DNA from: Actinomycetes bacterium
GTDB taxonomy: Bacteria; Actinomycetota; Acidimicrobiia; Acidimicrobiales; Microtrichaceae
Assembly: GCA_023389745.1 (NCBI GenBank)
Contig: JAEWED010000197.1
Span: forward strand, 1-64,000
DNA length: 64,000 nucleotides
Direction of reading: 5' to 3'
Shown: positions 8,401 to 16,177 of the stretch, in pieces
Layout of the letters: each line of letters starts with the position of its first letter
Numbering within the stretch: position 1 is the stretch's first letter
Made by a program: the position numbers and the translations under genes
Notes under the pieces: model-generated
The model's input: the letters and a program-made list of their open reading frames with translations, nothing else
What the model was told of the DNA's origin: nothing
Database searches by the model: none

Positions 8401-8633
8401 CAGCACGATACCCGAAGTACCAAGTCCAGTCGAGCTACAACCACCAAAGCGTGTATCTAGGCGGTTCGGGCTCTCAGAGCACCCCGCAATCCTGTGACCA
8501 GCACGTTCGCGTTCGCGTGTACCCAGAAACGGCCTTCAGCTGCGGAACTCCGGAGCACGTCGCAGAATGCTGTGATGACAAAACAATGACAAGCGGCCGA
8601 TTCAGGGCGACGCACCTCGCCCGAAAACGGCGC

Positions 8634-8658
8634 TGACCAGGGCGTTTGCCCTGGTCAG
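8634..8658 (-). terminator. Terminator downstream of tRNA-Leu
   Basis: The arms ctgaccagg and cctggtcag form a 9-base-pair stem with a 7-base loop, directly past the 3' end of the tRNA. Reading in the tRNA direction, a CCGTTTTC stretch follows shortly after. The hairpin sits exactly at the presumed element-chromosome junction, so it may belong to the element rather than to the original tRNA gene. Confidence 0.55.
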
Positions 8659-8659
8659 G

Positions 8660-8746
8660 TGGTGTCGGAGGGGGGACTTGAACCCCCACGCCCTTGCGGG
8701 CACTAGCCCCTCAAGCTAGCGCGTCTGCCAATTCCGCCACTCCGAC
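8660..8746 (-). tRNA. tRNA-Leu(GAG), CCA encoded
   Basis: A complete cloverleaf is visible: acceptor arm GTCGGAG/CTCCGAC, D arm, anticodon stem CTAGC/GCTAG around loop TTGAGGG (anticodon GAG), a long variable arm as expected of class II tRNAs, and T arm GGGGG-TTCAAGT-CCCCC. The discriminator is A and a genomic CCA lies at 8662-8660. Its 3' end points to the mobile element, as expected when an integrase rebuilds the tRNA 3' end on insertion. Confidence 0.97.
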
Positions 8747-8887
8747 GTGGCCTCCGCATCTCTGCGAAGCGAGGCGTCACTGTAGCGCACCCGCGCCCAG
8801 GACTCGAAACACGATCCCCGACACGCCGCACGCCACGCCGGGCAAGCTTGCAGCACGCACCATCACCCCCTGGAAGGGATCGCACCG

Positions 8888-9436
8888 ATGAGCAACTACG
8901 ACACGTTCGTCCTGTTCGCCGCCGAGTACAGCAACGTCGAAGACGCCGAGCTCGACTACGAAGCGGTCAAGGCCCTCTACTACGACCTCGACCTGGTCGA
9001 CACCTTCGACGCGGCGGTCATCGAGCGCAAGGACCACGGCAAGGTCAAGATCGTCAAGAAGCACGAACAACCGACCCGCAAGGGTGCGTGGATCGGTGGC
9101 GGACTGGGACTCGCGGCAGGCGCCGTGCTGCTCGTGTTCCCCGCCGCGGCCATCGGCGCGGGGGTGCTGGCCGGCACCACCGCCGGCGGCGCGGGCGTCG
9201 GCGCGCTCGCCGGGCACGTCGCCCGTGGCATGTCACGCCACGACCTCAAGGAGCTCGGCGAGTCGCTCGACGAAGGCGACGCCGGTCTGGTGGTCATCGC
9301 GGCGGTCGACCTCGAGGGCCGCATCGCCGACGCGGTCGCCCGCGCCGACAAGATCCTGCGCAAGCAGATCAAGGCCGACCGCAAGGAGCTCGAGAAGGAG
9401 CTGAAGGACGCCGAGAAGGAGGCCGAGAAGGCCTGA
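8888..9436 (+). CDS. DUF1269-family membrane-associated protein
   Basis: This 182-residue protein has an N-terminal alpha/beta segment, a Gly/Ala-rich double hydrophobic stretch (about residues 65-108, GAWIGGGLGLAAGAVLL and IGAGVLAGTTAGGAGVGALAG) and a strongly charged C-terminal helix rich in Lys and Glu, probably a coiled coil. This layout is typical of DUF1269 proteins, whose function is unknown; they are often linked to stress or membrane roles. A GGAAGGG ribosome site precedes the ATG. The neighbouring ppk2 gene is convergent. Confidence 0.8.
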   Translation: MSNYDTFVLFAAEYSNVEDAELDYEAVKALYYDLDLVDTFDAAVIERKDHGKVKIVKKHEQPTRKGAWIGGGLGLAAGAVLLVFPAAAIGAGVLAGTTAGGAGVGALAGHVARGMSRHDLKELGESLDEGDAGLVVIAAVDLEGRIADAVARADKILRKQIKADRKELEKELKDAEKEAEKA

Positions 9437-9450
9437 GCCGCTCCGCCCGA

Positions 9451-10269
9451 TCAGCCGCCGCGGCCGAGCAGGTGCGCGGCGTGCTGCACGACCATCGGGT
9501 CGGGCTCGTGTGCGACCTTGTCGTGCTTGTGCTTGTAGTCGAGCGAGTGGAGCACGTGACGCATCGACTCGAGTCGCGCCCGCTTCTTGTCGTTCGAGTT
9601 CACGACCGTCCACGGCGCGGCGTCGCTGTCGGACTGCGCCAGCATCTCGTCACGCGCCGCGGTGTACTGGTCCCAGCGCTTCTGGGCCTCTTCGTCCATC
9701 GGCGAGAACTTCCACTGCTTCAGCGGGTCCTTCAGCCGGTCAGCGAAGCGCTTCGCCTGGTTCTCGCGTGACACTGTGAACCACAGCTTGAACAAGCTGA
9801 TGCCCGATTCGACGAGCGCCCGTTCGTACGCCGGCACCTGACGGAAGAACTCGCCGTACTCCTTGGGCGTGCAGAACCCCATCACCCGCTCGACGCCGGC
9901 CCGGTTGTACCAGGACCGGTCGAACAGGACGAGCTCGCCGGCGGTCGGCAGGTGGTTCACGTAGCGCTGGAAGTACCACTGGCCCTGCTCGGTCTCGTTC
10001 GGCTTGGGCAGCGCGACGACGCGCGCGCTGCGGGGGTTCATGTTCTGCACGAACCGCGAGATCGAGCCGCCCTTGCCCGCAGCATCACGTCCCTCGAAGA
10101 GGATGACGACCTTCCCGCCGGACTCGTTGACGTGCTTCTGGAGCTTCAGCAGCTCGATCTGCAGGTCCCGGAGCTGCGCCTCGTAGACGTCGTTGGCGAG
10201 CTTGTCGGGGTACGGCGGCTCGTCCTCCATCTGGAGCAACGACGGTGCGGGATGCTTCGAATTGCCCAC
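9451..10269 (-). CDS. ppk2: Polyphosphate kinase 2
   Basis: This 272-residue PPK2 family protein moves phosphate between polyphosphate and nucleotides (NDP/NTP). Walker A is seen as FEGRDAAGKGGS, followed by the lid and the Walker B-like FDRSWYNRAGVERVMGF, all diagnostic of the family. The length fits a single-domain class I PPK2. It ends only 14 bases from the convergent DUF1269 gene and no other polyphosphate gene is near. Whether it makes ATP/GTP or polyphosphate in vivo cannot be read from sequence. Confidence 0.95.
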   Translation of the reverse strand: MGNSKHPAPSLLQMEDEPPYPDKLANDVYEAQLRDLQIELLKLQKHVNESGGKVVILFEGRDAAGKGGSISRFVQNMNPRSARVVALPKPNETEQGQWYFQRYVNHLPTAGELVLFDRSWYNRAGVERVMGFCTPKEYGEFFRQVPAYERALVESGISLFKLWFTVSRENQAKRFADRLKDPLKQWKFSPMDEEAQKRWDQYTAARDEMLAQSDSDAAPWTVVNSNDKKRARLESMRHVLHSLDYKHKHDKVAHEPDPMVVQHAAHLLGRGG

Positions 10270-10367
10270 GGGTCCTCCGGTGGATCGACGTCCGTGACGG
10301 ACGCTCGGTCGGCTGAATGCAGGCTATCGACTGCCCTGTGTGCCGCGTCCGCCGACCGGGGCTCGTC

Positions 10368-11717
10368 TCACACCGGCGGGCGACCGGTCGCGACGCTCCA
10401 CAGTCGACGCACGGTGCGCAACGTCAACGGCGCACGCTTCGCGCCGGGCGACACTCCGGCGACGTCGCGCGGCATGCGGATGCGCAGCGCCAGGTGCCGC
10501 AGCTCGAACTCGACCGGGCTGTCCAGATCGACGTACTCGCCGTCGATGCCGCTGGCGACCGTCGAGCCGGACTCGATGCGGAACGACGGCGTCTGCCACT
10601 GCGAGATCAGCGGCGGTCCGGCCTCGCCGGCCTGGGTCACGGCGACCACGCCGAGCTCTCCGTCGACCAGGCTCGGCCGGCTCGAGAACCCCAACCGCGG
10701 CGAGAGCACATAGGAGTTGTTCGACACGTGCACGATCACCGCGGACTCGTGGCGGTTGCCGTCGCCGTCGACGAAGTGCAGGTCGAGGGGCTCGGCGTCG
10801 GGACCGATCAGGTCCGGGATCTTGTCGAGCGCGACGCCGATCTTGTTCTCGCGGTACTCCTCGGAGGCGACGATCTCGCCGTACGCACCGATCGACACGT
10901 TGTTCAGGAACATGCGGCCGTTCACGGTGGCGACGTCGATGCGCCGCTGCACGGCCTCGCCGAAGGAGTCGAGCGCGGCGAGCGGGTCGGTGCGGTCGAG
11001 CCCCAGGTCGAGCGCGAAGTGGTTCCTGGTCCCCGCCGGCACGCACACGAAGGGGATCCGGTTGTCGGTCGCGATGCTCGCGATCAACGCCAGGCTGCCG
11101 TCGCCGCCCGCCATGCCCAGGCAGTCGCAGCCCTCGCGGACGGCCGCTCGGGCGAGCTCGGGCAGGTCGTCGTCGGGACCGAGCTCGACGACCCGGATGC
11201 CCCGCTGTCGAGCCGCCTCGCTCAGTCCGGCGCGCTCGGCTGCGCCGTCACCGGAGCGGGGGTTCACGATCAGCACCGGGCGCTTCGCAGCGCGCACCAG
11301 GTGGCCCGAGGGCTGATGGATCCACTGCAGGGCGGAGCCGCCGAACGCGGCGGCGACCAGGGCGAGCAGCGCCGCGATCAGGATCGACGGGAAGTCCGCG
11401 ATGGTCCATGCGACGGTGCCGACGACGCCGAGCACGGCGACGCCGCAGCCGACCGCCAACACGACGCGCAGCGCGCCACGGCGGCGCAACGCCTGCCAGC
11501 CCAGGTAGGCGGCGAGGCCACCGAACACCAACGGGAACAGCACCTGGGGCAGGCTGCGGACGACCCCGATCACCAGGAACACCAGGGCCGCGGCCAGGGC
11601 GATCAGCGCGACGGCTGCCTCGACCCGATGCCGACGCCGCAGCTGGGGTCCCAGCGGCAGTCCGGGCTGCGGCGCGTCCGAAGGGGTCGGTTCTGACGCT
11701 TCACCGGTGTGCGACAC
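10368..11717 (-). CDS. Diacylglycerol/lipid kinase with N-terminal membrane segments
   Basis: From the GTG at 11717 the protein has 449 residues. The frame stays open upstream but would then run antisense through the start of the PAP2 gene, so the GTG is preferred. About four hydrophobic segments (roughly residues 35-125) come before a DAGK catalytic domain with VLIVNPRSGDG, the ATP-binding loop MAGGDGSLALIAS and the NHFALDLGL segment. The C-terminal lobe ends near the stop. Such enzymes phosphorylate diacylglycerol, sphingoid bases or related lipids. The divergent neighbour is a PAP2 lipid phosphatase, the opposite reaction, with start codons only 7 bases apart. The membrane anchor fused to the kinase is notable. 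Confidence 0.88.
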   Translation of the reverse strand: MSHTGEASEPTPSDAPQPGLPLGPQLRRRHRVEAAVALIALAAALVFLVIGVVRSLPQVLFPLVFGGLAAYLGWQALRRRGALRVVLAVGCGVAVLGVVGTVAWTIADFPSILIAALLALVAAAFGGSALQWIHQPSGHLVRAAKRPVLIVNPRSGDGAAERAGLSEAARQRGIRVVELGPDDDLPELARAAVREGCDCLGMAGGDGSLALIASIATDNRIPFVCVPAGTRNHFALDLGLDRTDPLAALDSFGEAVQRRIDVATVNGRMFLNNVSIGAYGEIVASEEYRENKIGVALDKIPDLIGPDAEPLDLHFVDGDGNRHESAVIVHVSNNSYVLSPRLGFSSRPSLVDGELGVVAVTQAGEAGPPLISQWQTPSFRIESGSTVASGIDGEYVDLDSPVEFELRHLALRIRMPRDVAGVSPGAKRAPLTLRTVRRLWSVATGRPPV

Positions 11718-11724
11718 TCGACGG

Positions 11725-12480
11725 ATGACCTCCTCGGGGACCGACGAACGGCCGACCGGCAACCTATCGGACGAGCCGGAGCCCGCAGAGGTCTTCCTCG
11801 AGCACGGCCTCCCCACCTCCGACGGGATCGCGCCCGACGGTTCGGGCGCGCCGTCACGGGAGCCCGACGAGCTGCTGCCTCGCGTCGTGTCCGAGATGGG
11901 CAACGTCGACCGCAACATCTACCGGGCGGTCGCCGCGACCCCCACACCGACCCTCGACGACGCGTTCCGGAAGCTGTCGCTGTTCGCGGACCACGGCAAG
12001 CTCTGGTTCACCGTCGCCGGCGTCACCGCGCTGGTCGGGGGCAAGCGAGGCCGCCAGGCGGCGATCGACGGGATCCTCGCCCTGGGGCTCAGCTCGGCGG
12101 TGGTCAACCAGGGCCTGAAGGCGGCGCTGCCGAGGCCACGACCCGACCGTGAGCACTACCAGGTGATCGTCGCCCGCCACGTGCCGCTGCCGACCTCGAC
12201 GTCGTTCCCGTCGGGCCACTCGGCCTCGGCGTTCGCGTTCGCCAACGGCGCCAGCGGGGCGATGCCCGAACTGGCCGTGCCGTTGCACGTGCTCGCCGCG
12301 GCCGTGGCGTGGTCCCGGGTGCACACCGGGGTGCACTACCCCGCCGACGTGCTCGTCGGCTCGCTCGTCGGAGGGTCGGTCGGCCAGATCGTCGGAGGGC
12401 TGCACCGACGACGCAGCCTGCGACGCCTGACCCACGGGCTCGCCCGACGGTCACAGTCCGGACGCGGCGACGGCGACTGA
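11725..12480 (+). CDS. PAP2-family phosphatase
   Basis: The protein has 251 residues from this ATG; a later ATG at 11896 is possible. The three phosphatase motifs are present: KAALPRPRP, SFPSGHSASAFAF and SRVHTGVHYPADVLVGS, with the two catalytic histidines and Asp. Hydrophobic segments flank them. Enzymes of this type remove phosphate from phosphatidate, undecaprenyl pyrophosphate or related lipids at the membrane. The acidic, Pro-rich first 55 residues are unlike the core. The gene is divergent from a lipid kinase with almost no intergenic DNA, so the two promoters must overlap. Confidence 0.9.
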   Translation: MTSSGTDERPTGNLSDEPEPAEVFLEHGLPTSDGIAPDGSGAPSREPDELLPRVVSEMGNVDRNIYRAVAATPTPTLDDAFRKLSLFADHGKLWFTVAGVTALVGGKRGRQAAIDGILALGLSSAVVNQGLKAALPRPRPDREHYQVIVARHVPLPTSTSFPSGHSASAFAFANGASGAMPELAVPLHVLAAAVAWSRVHTGVHYPADVLVGSLVGGSVGQIVGGLHRRRSLRRLTHGLARRSQSGRGDGD

Positions 12481-12501
12481 GCGTTCGCTCCGTCGCCGTC
12501 G
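12468..12501 (+). terminator. Strong hairpin overlapping the PAP2 stop codon
   Basis: The arms 12468-12481 and 12488-12501 pair over 14 positions with one mismatch around a 6-base loop. The stop codon lies in the left arm. It lies between the PAP2 gene and the convergent secG, so it may end transcription from both sides. Confidence 0.6.
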
Positions 12502-12561
12502 AGAGGTGCAACCGGTTCAGGCGGACCGCCCGTTCAGCGGCCGGCCGTCGAAGGGCCGGGA

Positions 12562-12801
12562 TCAGGTGTCGAGCACCATCGCCATGATCAGCGTGTTGAA
12601 CACGAACAGCAGAGCGACCACCACGGTGATCCGGTCGAGGTTCTTCTCCATGACCGTGGAGCCCGCCGCCGAAGCGCCCAGGCCGCCACCGAACATGTCG
12701 GACAGGCCGCCGCCGCGCCCGCTGTGCACGAGCACGAGCGTGATCAGCGCGATTCCGAGGCCGAACTGGAGTACCCACAGGATGGTCGTGACGATTCCCA
12801 C
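12562..12801 (-). CDS. secG: Preprotein translocase subunit SecG
   Basis: This small SecYEG subunit has about 79 residues, with two membrane helices (VTTILWVLQFGLGIALITLVLVH and the C-terminal ITVVVALLFVFNTLIMAMVL) flanking a Gly-rich loop (GRGGGLSDMFGGGLG), which is the SecG signature. The start chosen is the GTG 7 bases after a TACTGT box, suggesting a leaderless transcript; a GTG three codons upstream is the alternative. It lies downstream of tpiA, as in most actinobacteria. Confidence 0.93.
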   Translation of the reverse strand: MGIVTTILWVLQFGLGIALITLVLVHSGRGGGLSDMFGGGLGASAAGSTVMEKNLDRITVVVALLFVFNTLIMAMVLDT

Positions 12802-12808
12802 GGCCGAC

Positions 12809-12814
12809 ACAGTA
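12809..12814 (-). promoter_or_regulatory. TACTGT -10 box for leaderless secG
   Basis: Read on the minus strand, TACTGT is followed by exactly 7 bases and then the GTG start. A TTCAGG box lies 18 bases upstream as a weak -35. This is the normal geometry of leaderless actinobacterial promoters. Confidence 0.5.
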
Positions 12815-12882
12815 TCCGACGACGGCGCCCGACCTGAACCTCGCAGCACCCGGCGACGAGGTTCCCGGCGGGCACCGGCCGA

Positions 12883-12968
12883 TCAGTGGTTCCGGTACTG
12901 GACGATCGCCGCGGTCACACCGGGCGTCGGCCGCACCTCAGTGGTTGCGGTACTGGACGATCGCCGCG
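12883..12968. repeat. Duplicated 3' end of tpiA
   Basis: The last 31 bases of tpiA including its stop (12938-12968) occur again at 12883-12913 with a single mismatch. The extra copy lies just downstream of the gene, 55 bases away, and still encodes the tail VQYRNH plus stop if read in frame. Confidence 0.9.
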
Positions 12969-13711
12969 AACTCGTCGGGATCGAGGCTCGCGCCGCCGAC
13001 GAGGGCGCCGTCGATGTCGGGCTGGCCCATCAGCTCGGCGATGTTGCCGGGCTTCACGGAACCGCCGTACTGGATGCGCACGTTCGCGGCGGGCTCGGCA
13101 CCGAACTCGGCCTCGACGACGCGGCGGATGTGGGCGCACATGTTCTGGGCGTCCTCCGAGGTGGCGGTGCGGCCGGTGCCGATCGCCCAGATCGGCTCGT
13201 ACGCGATGACGAGCGAGCCGACGTGCTCGGGGGTGACGCCGTTGAGCCCGAGGCGGATCTGACCCTCGACCTTGGCCTCGGCCTGGCCGCCCTCGCGCTC
13301 CTCGAGCGTCTCGCCGCAGCACACGATCGGGGTCATGCCGTTGCCCAGCACGGCCTTGGCCTTCTTGTTGACCGTCTCGTCGGTCTCACCGAAGTACTCG
13401 CGGCGCTCGGAGTGACCGACGATCACGTGGGTGACGTTCAGCTTGGCGAGCATCGGCGGGGCGACCTCGCCGGTGAAGGCACCCTTGTCCTCCCAGTGGC
13501 AGTTCTGCGCACCGATGAGGATCTTCATGTTGTCGGACTCGATCACCGTCTGGATCGAGCGGATGTCGGTGAACGGCGGGTGCACCGACACGTCGACGGC
13601 GGCGTAGTCGTCGTTGTCGAGGCGGTAGCTCAGCTTCTGCACCGCCTGGATCGCCTCGAAGTGGTTGTGGTGCATCTTCCAGTTGCCGCTGATGATCGGC
13701 TTGCGTGCCAT
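12938..13711 (-). CDS. tpiA: Triosephosphate isomerase
   Basis: This 257-residue TIM-barrel enzyme interconverts dihydroxyacetone phosphate and glyceraldehyde 3-phosphate in the cytoplasm. The substrate residues Asn10 and Lys12 are seen in ISGNWKM, the catalytic His in VGHSERR, and the catalytic Glu with loop 6 in AYEPIWAIGTG. The phosphate-binding IQYGGSV follows. The length is normal. It is third in gap-pgk-tpiA-secG, all on the minus strand. The 125-base gap to pgk carries imperfect GT-rich repeats (gtcgttc[c/g]tggtgctg) but no clear promoter. Confidence 0.98.
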   Translation of the reverse strand: MARKPIISGNWKMHHNHFEAIQAVQKLSYRLDNDDYAAVDVSVHPPFTDIRSIQTVIESDNMKILIGAQNCHWEDKGAFTGEVAPPMLAKLNVTHVIVGHSERREYFGETDETVNKKAKAVLGNGMTPIVCCGETLEEREGGQAEAKVEGQIRLGLNGVTPEHVGSLVIAYEPIWAIGTGRTATSEDAQNMCAHIRRVVEAEFGAEPAANVRIQYGGSVKPGNIAELMGQPDIDGALVGGASLDPDEFAAIVQYRNH

Positions 13712-13836
13712 GAGGCGCTCCCTGTCGTTCCTGGTGCTGTCGCGGTCGTTCGTGGTGCTGTTGCGCTGGTTGTCGAGCGCTGAGTCTGGTGCCCTGGTTG
13801 CTGGGCCCGGGTGTCGGACCCTGGGTGTCGGGCGGG

Positions 13837-14970
13837 TCAGGCGTTGGAGGCGCCGCGCAGGGCCTCGAGGCCCGGCAGGTCGCCCTGCTCGATCAGCTCG
13901 AGCGAGGCGCCGCCACCGGTCGAGATGTGCGACACCTGGTCGGCGAGCCCGAACTGGGCGACCGCCGCGGCGGAGTCGCCGCCACCGATGACCGAGAAGC
14001 CGCGGCTCTCGGCGACGGCCAGTGCGACGGCACGGGTGCCGGCTTCGAAGCGGGGGTCCTCGAACACGCCCATCGGGCCGTTCCAGAGGATGGTGCGGGC
14101 CTCGGCGATGATGTCGCCGAACTCGGCCGCGGAGCCCGGGCCGATGTCGAGGCCCATCCAGCCGTCGGGCAGCGAGCGACCGAAGTTGCGCACCTCTCCC
14201 CCGGCGGACGGATCGCCGATCTTGCCGCCGGGGCCCAGGCCGACGACGTCGCTGGGCAGGTGCAGGCGGTCACCGTGCTCGTCGAGCAGGCGCTTGCAGG
14301 TGTCGATCTGGTCGGGCTCGCACAGCGAGTTGCCGATCTGGTGGCCCATCGCGGCGAAGAACGTGAAGCACATCCCGCCGCCGATGATGATCGAGTCAGC
14401 GATGTCGAGCAGTGCGGTGAGCACGCCGAGCTTGTCCGACACCTTGGAGCCGCCGGTGATCGCGACGAAGGGCCGCTTGGGGTCCTCGCGCAGGCCGAGC
14501 AGGACCTCGACCTCCTTGGCCAGCAGTCGACCGGCCGCCGAGGGCAGCCTGGTCGGCGGGCCGACGATCGAGGCGTGGGCCCGGTGCGACGCGCCGAACG
14601 CGTCGTTGACGTACAGGTCGTGACCCTCGACGAGACGGTCGACGAACGCGGGGTCGTTCGACGTCTCGCCCGGGTCGAAGCGGAGGTTGTCCAGCAGACG
14701 CACGCCCGGAGCGAGCTCGGACAGACGTGCGCGTACCGGATCCACGGAGTACTTGGGGTCCGGAGCGCCCTTGGGGCGACCCAGATGGGTGCACGCGGTG
14801 ACGGTGGCGCCGTGCTCGATCAGCCATTCGATCGTGGGCAGCGCCGCCCGGATGCGGAGGTCGTCGGTGATGACGCCGTCCTTCAGCGGGACGTTGAAGT
14901 CGGCGCGCAGCAGCACCGACTTCCCGTCCACGTCACCCAGGTCTTCCAACTCCGGCACACCGAACTTCAT
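13837..14970 (-). CDS. pgk: Phosphoglycerate kinase
   Basis: This 377-residue enzyme transfers phosphate from 1,3-bisphosphoglycerate to ADP. Family signatures are clear: LLRADFNVPL near the start, THLGRPKG, VNDAFGASHRAHAS, GGSKVSDKLGVL, the WNGPMGVFE segment and the C-terminal GGGDSAAAV with STGGGASLEL. It is slightly shorter than the usual about 395 residues. It sits between gap and tpiA in the same direction and is probably cotranscribed from gap. Confidence 0.98.
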   Translation of the reverse strand: MKFGVPELEDLGDVDGKSVLLRADFNVPLKDGVITDDLRIRAALPTIEWLIEHGATVTACTHLGRPKGAPDPKYSVDPVRARLSELAPGVRLLDNLRFDPGETSNDPAFVDRLVEGHDLYVNDAFGASHRAHASIVGPPTRLPSAAGRLLAKEVEVLLGLREDPKRPFVAITGGSKVSDKLGVLTALLDIADSIIIGGGMCFTFFAAMGHQIGNSLCEPDQIDTCKRLLDEHGDRLHLPSDVVGLGPGGKIGDPSAGGEVRNFGRSLPDGWMGLDIGPGSAAEFGDIIAEARTILWNGPMGVFEDPRFEAGTRAVALAVAESRGFSVIGGGDSAAAVAQFGLADQVSHISTGGGASLELIEQGDLPGLEALRGASNA

Positions 14971-15059
14971 GGAACTCCCTCGTACTCGTTCCGACCCGTC
15001 GGTCCCGTGCGATCGGCGCGCCCGTCAGGGGGCGCCCACCGCACGGGACCGCGGACGAC

Positions 15060-16070
15060 TCACTTGTTGGCGGCGCCGACGATCTTGGCCAGGTCGACCA
15101 GACGGTTGGAGTAGCCCGACTCGTTGTCGTACCAGGACAGGACCTTGACCAGGTTGCCCATGGCCATGGTGAGGCCCGAATCGAAGATGGAGCTGGCGGG
15201 CGAGCCGACGATGTCGGAGCTGACGATGGGCTCGTCGGTGTACTCAAGGATGCCCTTGAGGCGACCCTCGGACGCGGCGGCCTTGAACGCCTCGTTGACC
15301 TGCTCGACGGTGACCTCGGTCTTGAGCTGGCCGGTGAAGTCGGTGATCGAGCCGGTCGGGATCGGCACACGCAGCGACGTGCCGTCGAGCTTGCCCTTCA
15401 TCGACTCGAGCACGAGCGAGGTGGCGCGGGCCGCGCCGGTCGACGTCGGCACGATGTTGATCGCAGCGGCACGGGCACGACGCAGGTCGCTGTGGGGGCC
15501 GTCGACGAGCGACTGGTCGCCGGTGTAGGCGTGGATGGTGTTCATCAGGCCCTTCTCGACACCGAACGCGTCGTCGAGGACCTTGATGAGGGGCACGAAG
15601 CAGTTGGTCGTGCACGAGGCGTTCGAGACCACGAAGTGCTGCTCGGGGTCGAAGGTGTCGTCGTTGACGCCGACCACGAACGTCGCGTCCGCCTCGGTCG
15701 CAGGTGCGGACACGATCACACGCGGCGCACCGGCCTCGAGGTGGGCAGCGGCCTTCTCACGGCTCGTGAAGAAGCCGGTCGACTCGATCACGACGTCGAC
15801 GCCGAGGTCACCCCACGGGATGTCCTTGGGGTCGCGGTGCGAGACGACCTTGAGCACGTCGCCGTCGACGTCGATGCCGCCCTCGACCGCGGTGATCACG
15901 CCCGGGTAGGTGCCGGCCACCGAGTCGCGCTTGAGCAGGTGGGCCATGGTCGGCAGCGAGCCGAGGTCGTTCACGGCCACGAAGTCGATGTCGGCGCCCT
16001 GCGCCTTCGCGGCGCGGAAGAAGTTGCGCCCGATGCGACCGAAGCCGTTGATGCCAACACGAATCGTCAT
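15060..16070 (-). CDS. gap: Glyceraldehyde-3-phosphate dehydrogenase, type I
   Basis: This 336-residue NAD-dependent enzyme starts at the ATG of MTIRVGINGFGRIGRNFFR, the Rossmann NAD-binding start. The catalytic Cys is in SNASCTTNC and the catalytic His in the HAYTGDQ segment. The C-terminal WYDNESGYSNR is typical. A GGGGAA ribosome site precedes the ATG; the frame is open upstream but without homology. The 107 bases between it and yvcK hold no whiA, which normally lies here in actinobacteria. Confidence 0.98.
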   Translation of the reverse strand: MTIRVGINGFGRIGRNFFRAAKAQGADIDFVAVNDLGSLPTMAHLLKRDSVAGTYPGVITAVEGGIDVDGDVLKVVSHRDPKDIPWGDLGVDVVIESTGFFTSREKAAAHLEAGAPRVIVSAPATEADATFVVGVNDDTFDPEQHFVVSNASCTTNCFVPLIKVLDDAFGVEKGLMNTIHAYTGDQSLVDGPHSDLRRARAAAINIVPTSTGAARATSLVLESMKGKLDGTSLRVPIPTGSITDFTGQLKTEVTVEQVNEAFKAAASEGRLKGILEYTDEPIVSSDIVGSPASSIFDSGLTMAMGNLVKVLSWYDNESGYSNRLVDLAKIVGAANK

Positions 16071-16177
16071 GTGATTCCCCTGGGAAGTAGGTCGGTGGAT
16101 CCCCAACCCTCTCACAGCCGGGGACAAGCCCTATGCGAGCAGATGGCCGACACCGCCGCAAAAGGGCGTCGCATCGA

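Larger units (their letters stand above)
6699..8464. mobile_element. IS1634-type insertion sequence (ends approximate)
   Basis: One full-length transposase gene is flanked by two near-identical 15-base segments, cgtgtatcta[t/g]gcgg, at 6699-6713 and 8450-8464, in direct orientation (14 of 15 identical). Direct copies do not make terminal inverted repeats, and I could not find convincing inverted repeats. The segment limits therefore mark only the outermost visible repeat, which might include a target duplication. The insertion separates the two-gene cassette from tRNA-Leu. The 170 bases between the cassette and the transposase hold nothing else that I recognise. Confidence 0.6.

Noticed and set aside
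6699..8464. Direct 15-base copies at the IS considered as terminal inverted repeats
   Set aside because: Both are in the same orientation, so they cannot be inverted ends; the true ends stay unresolved.
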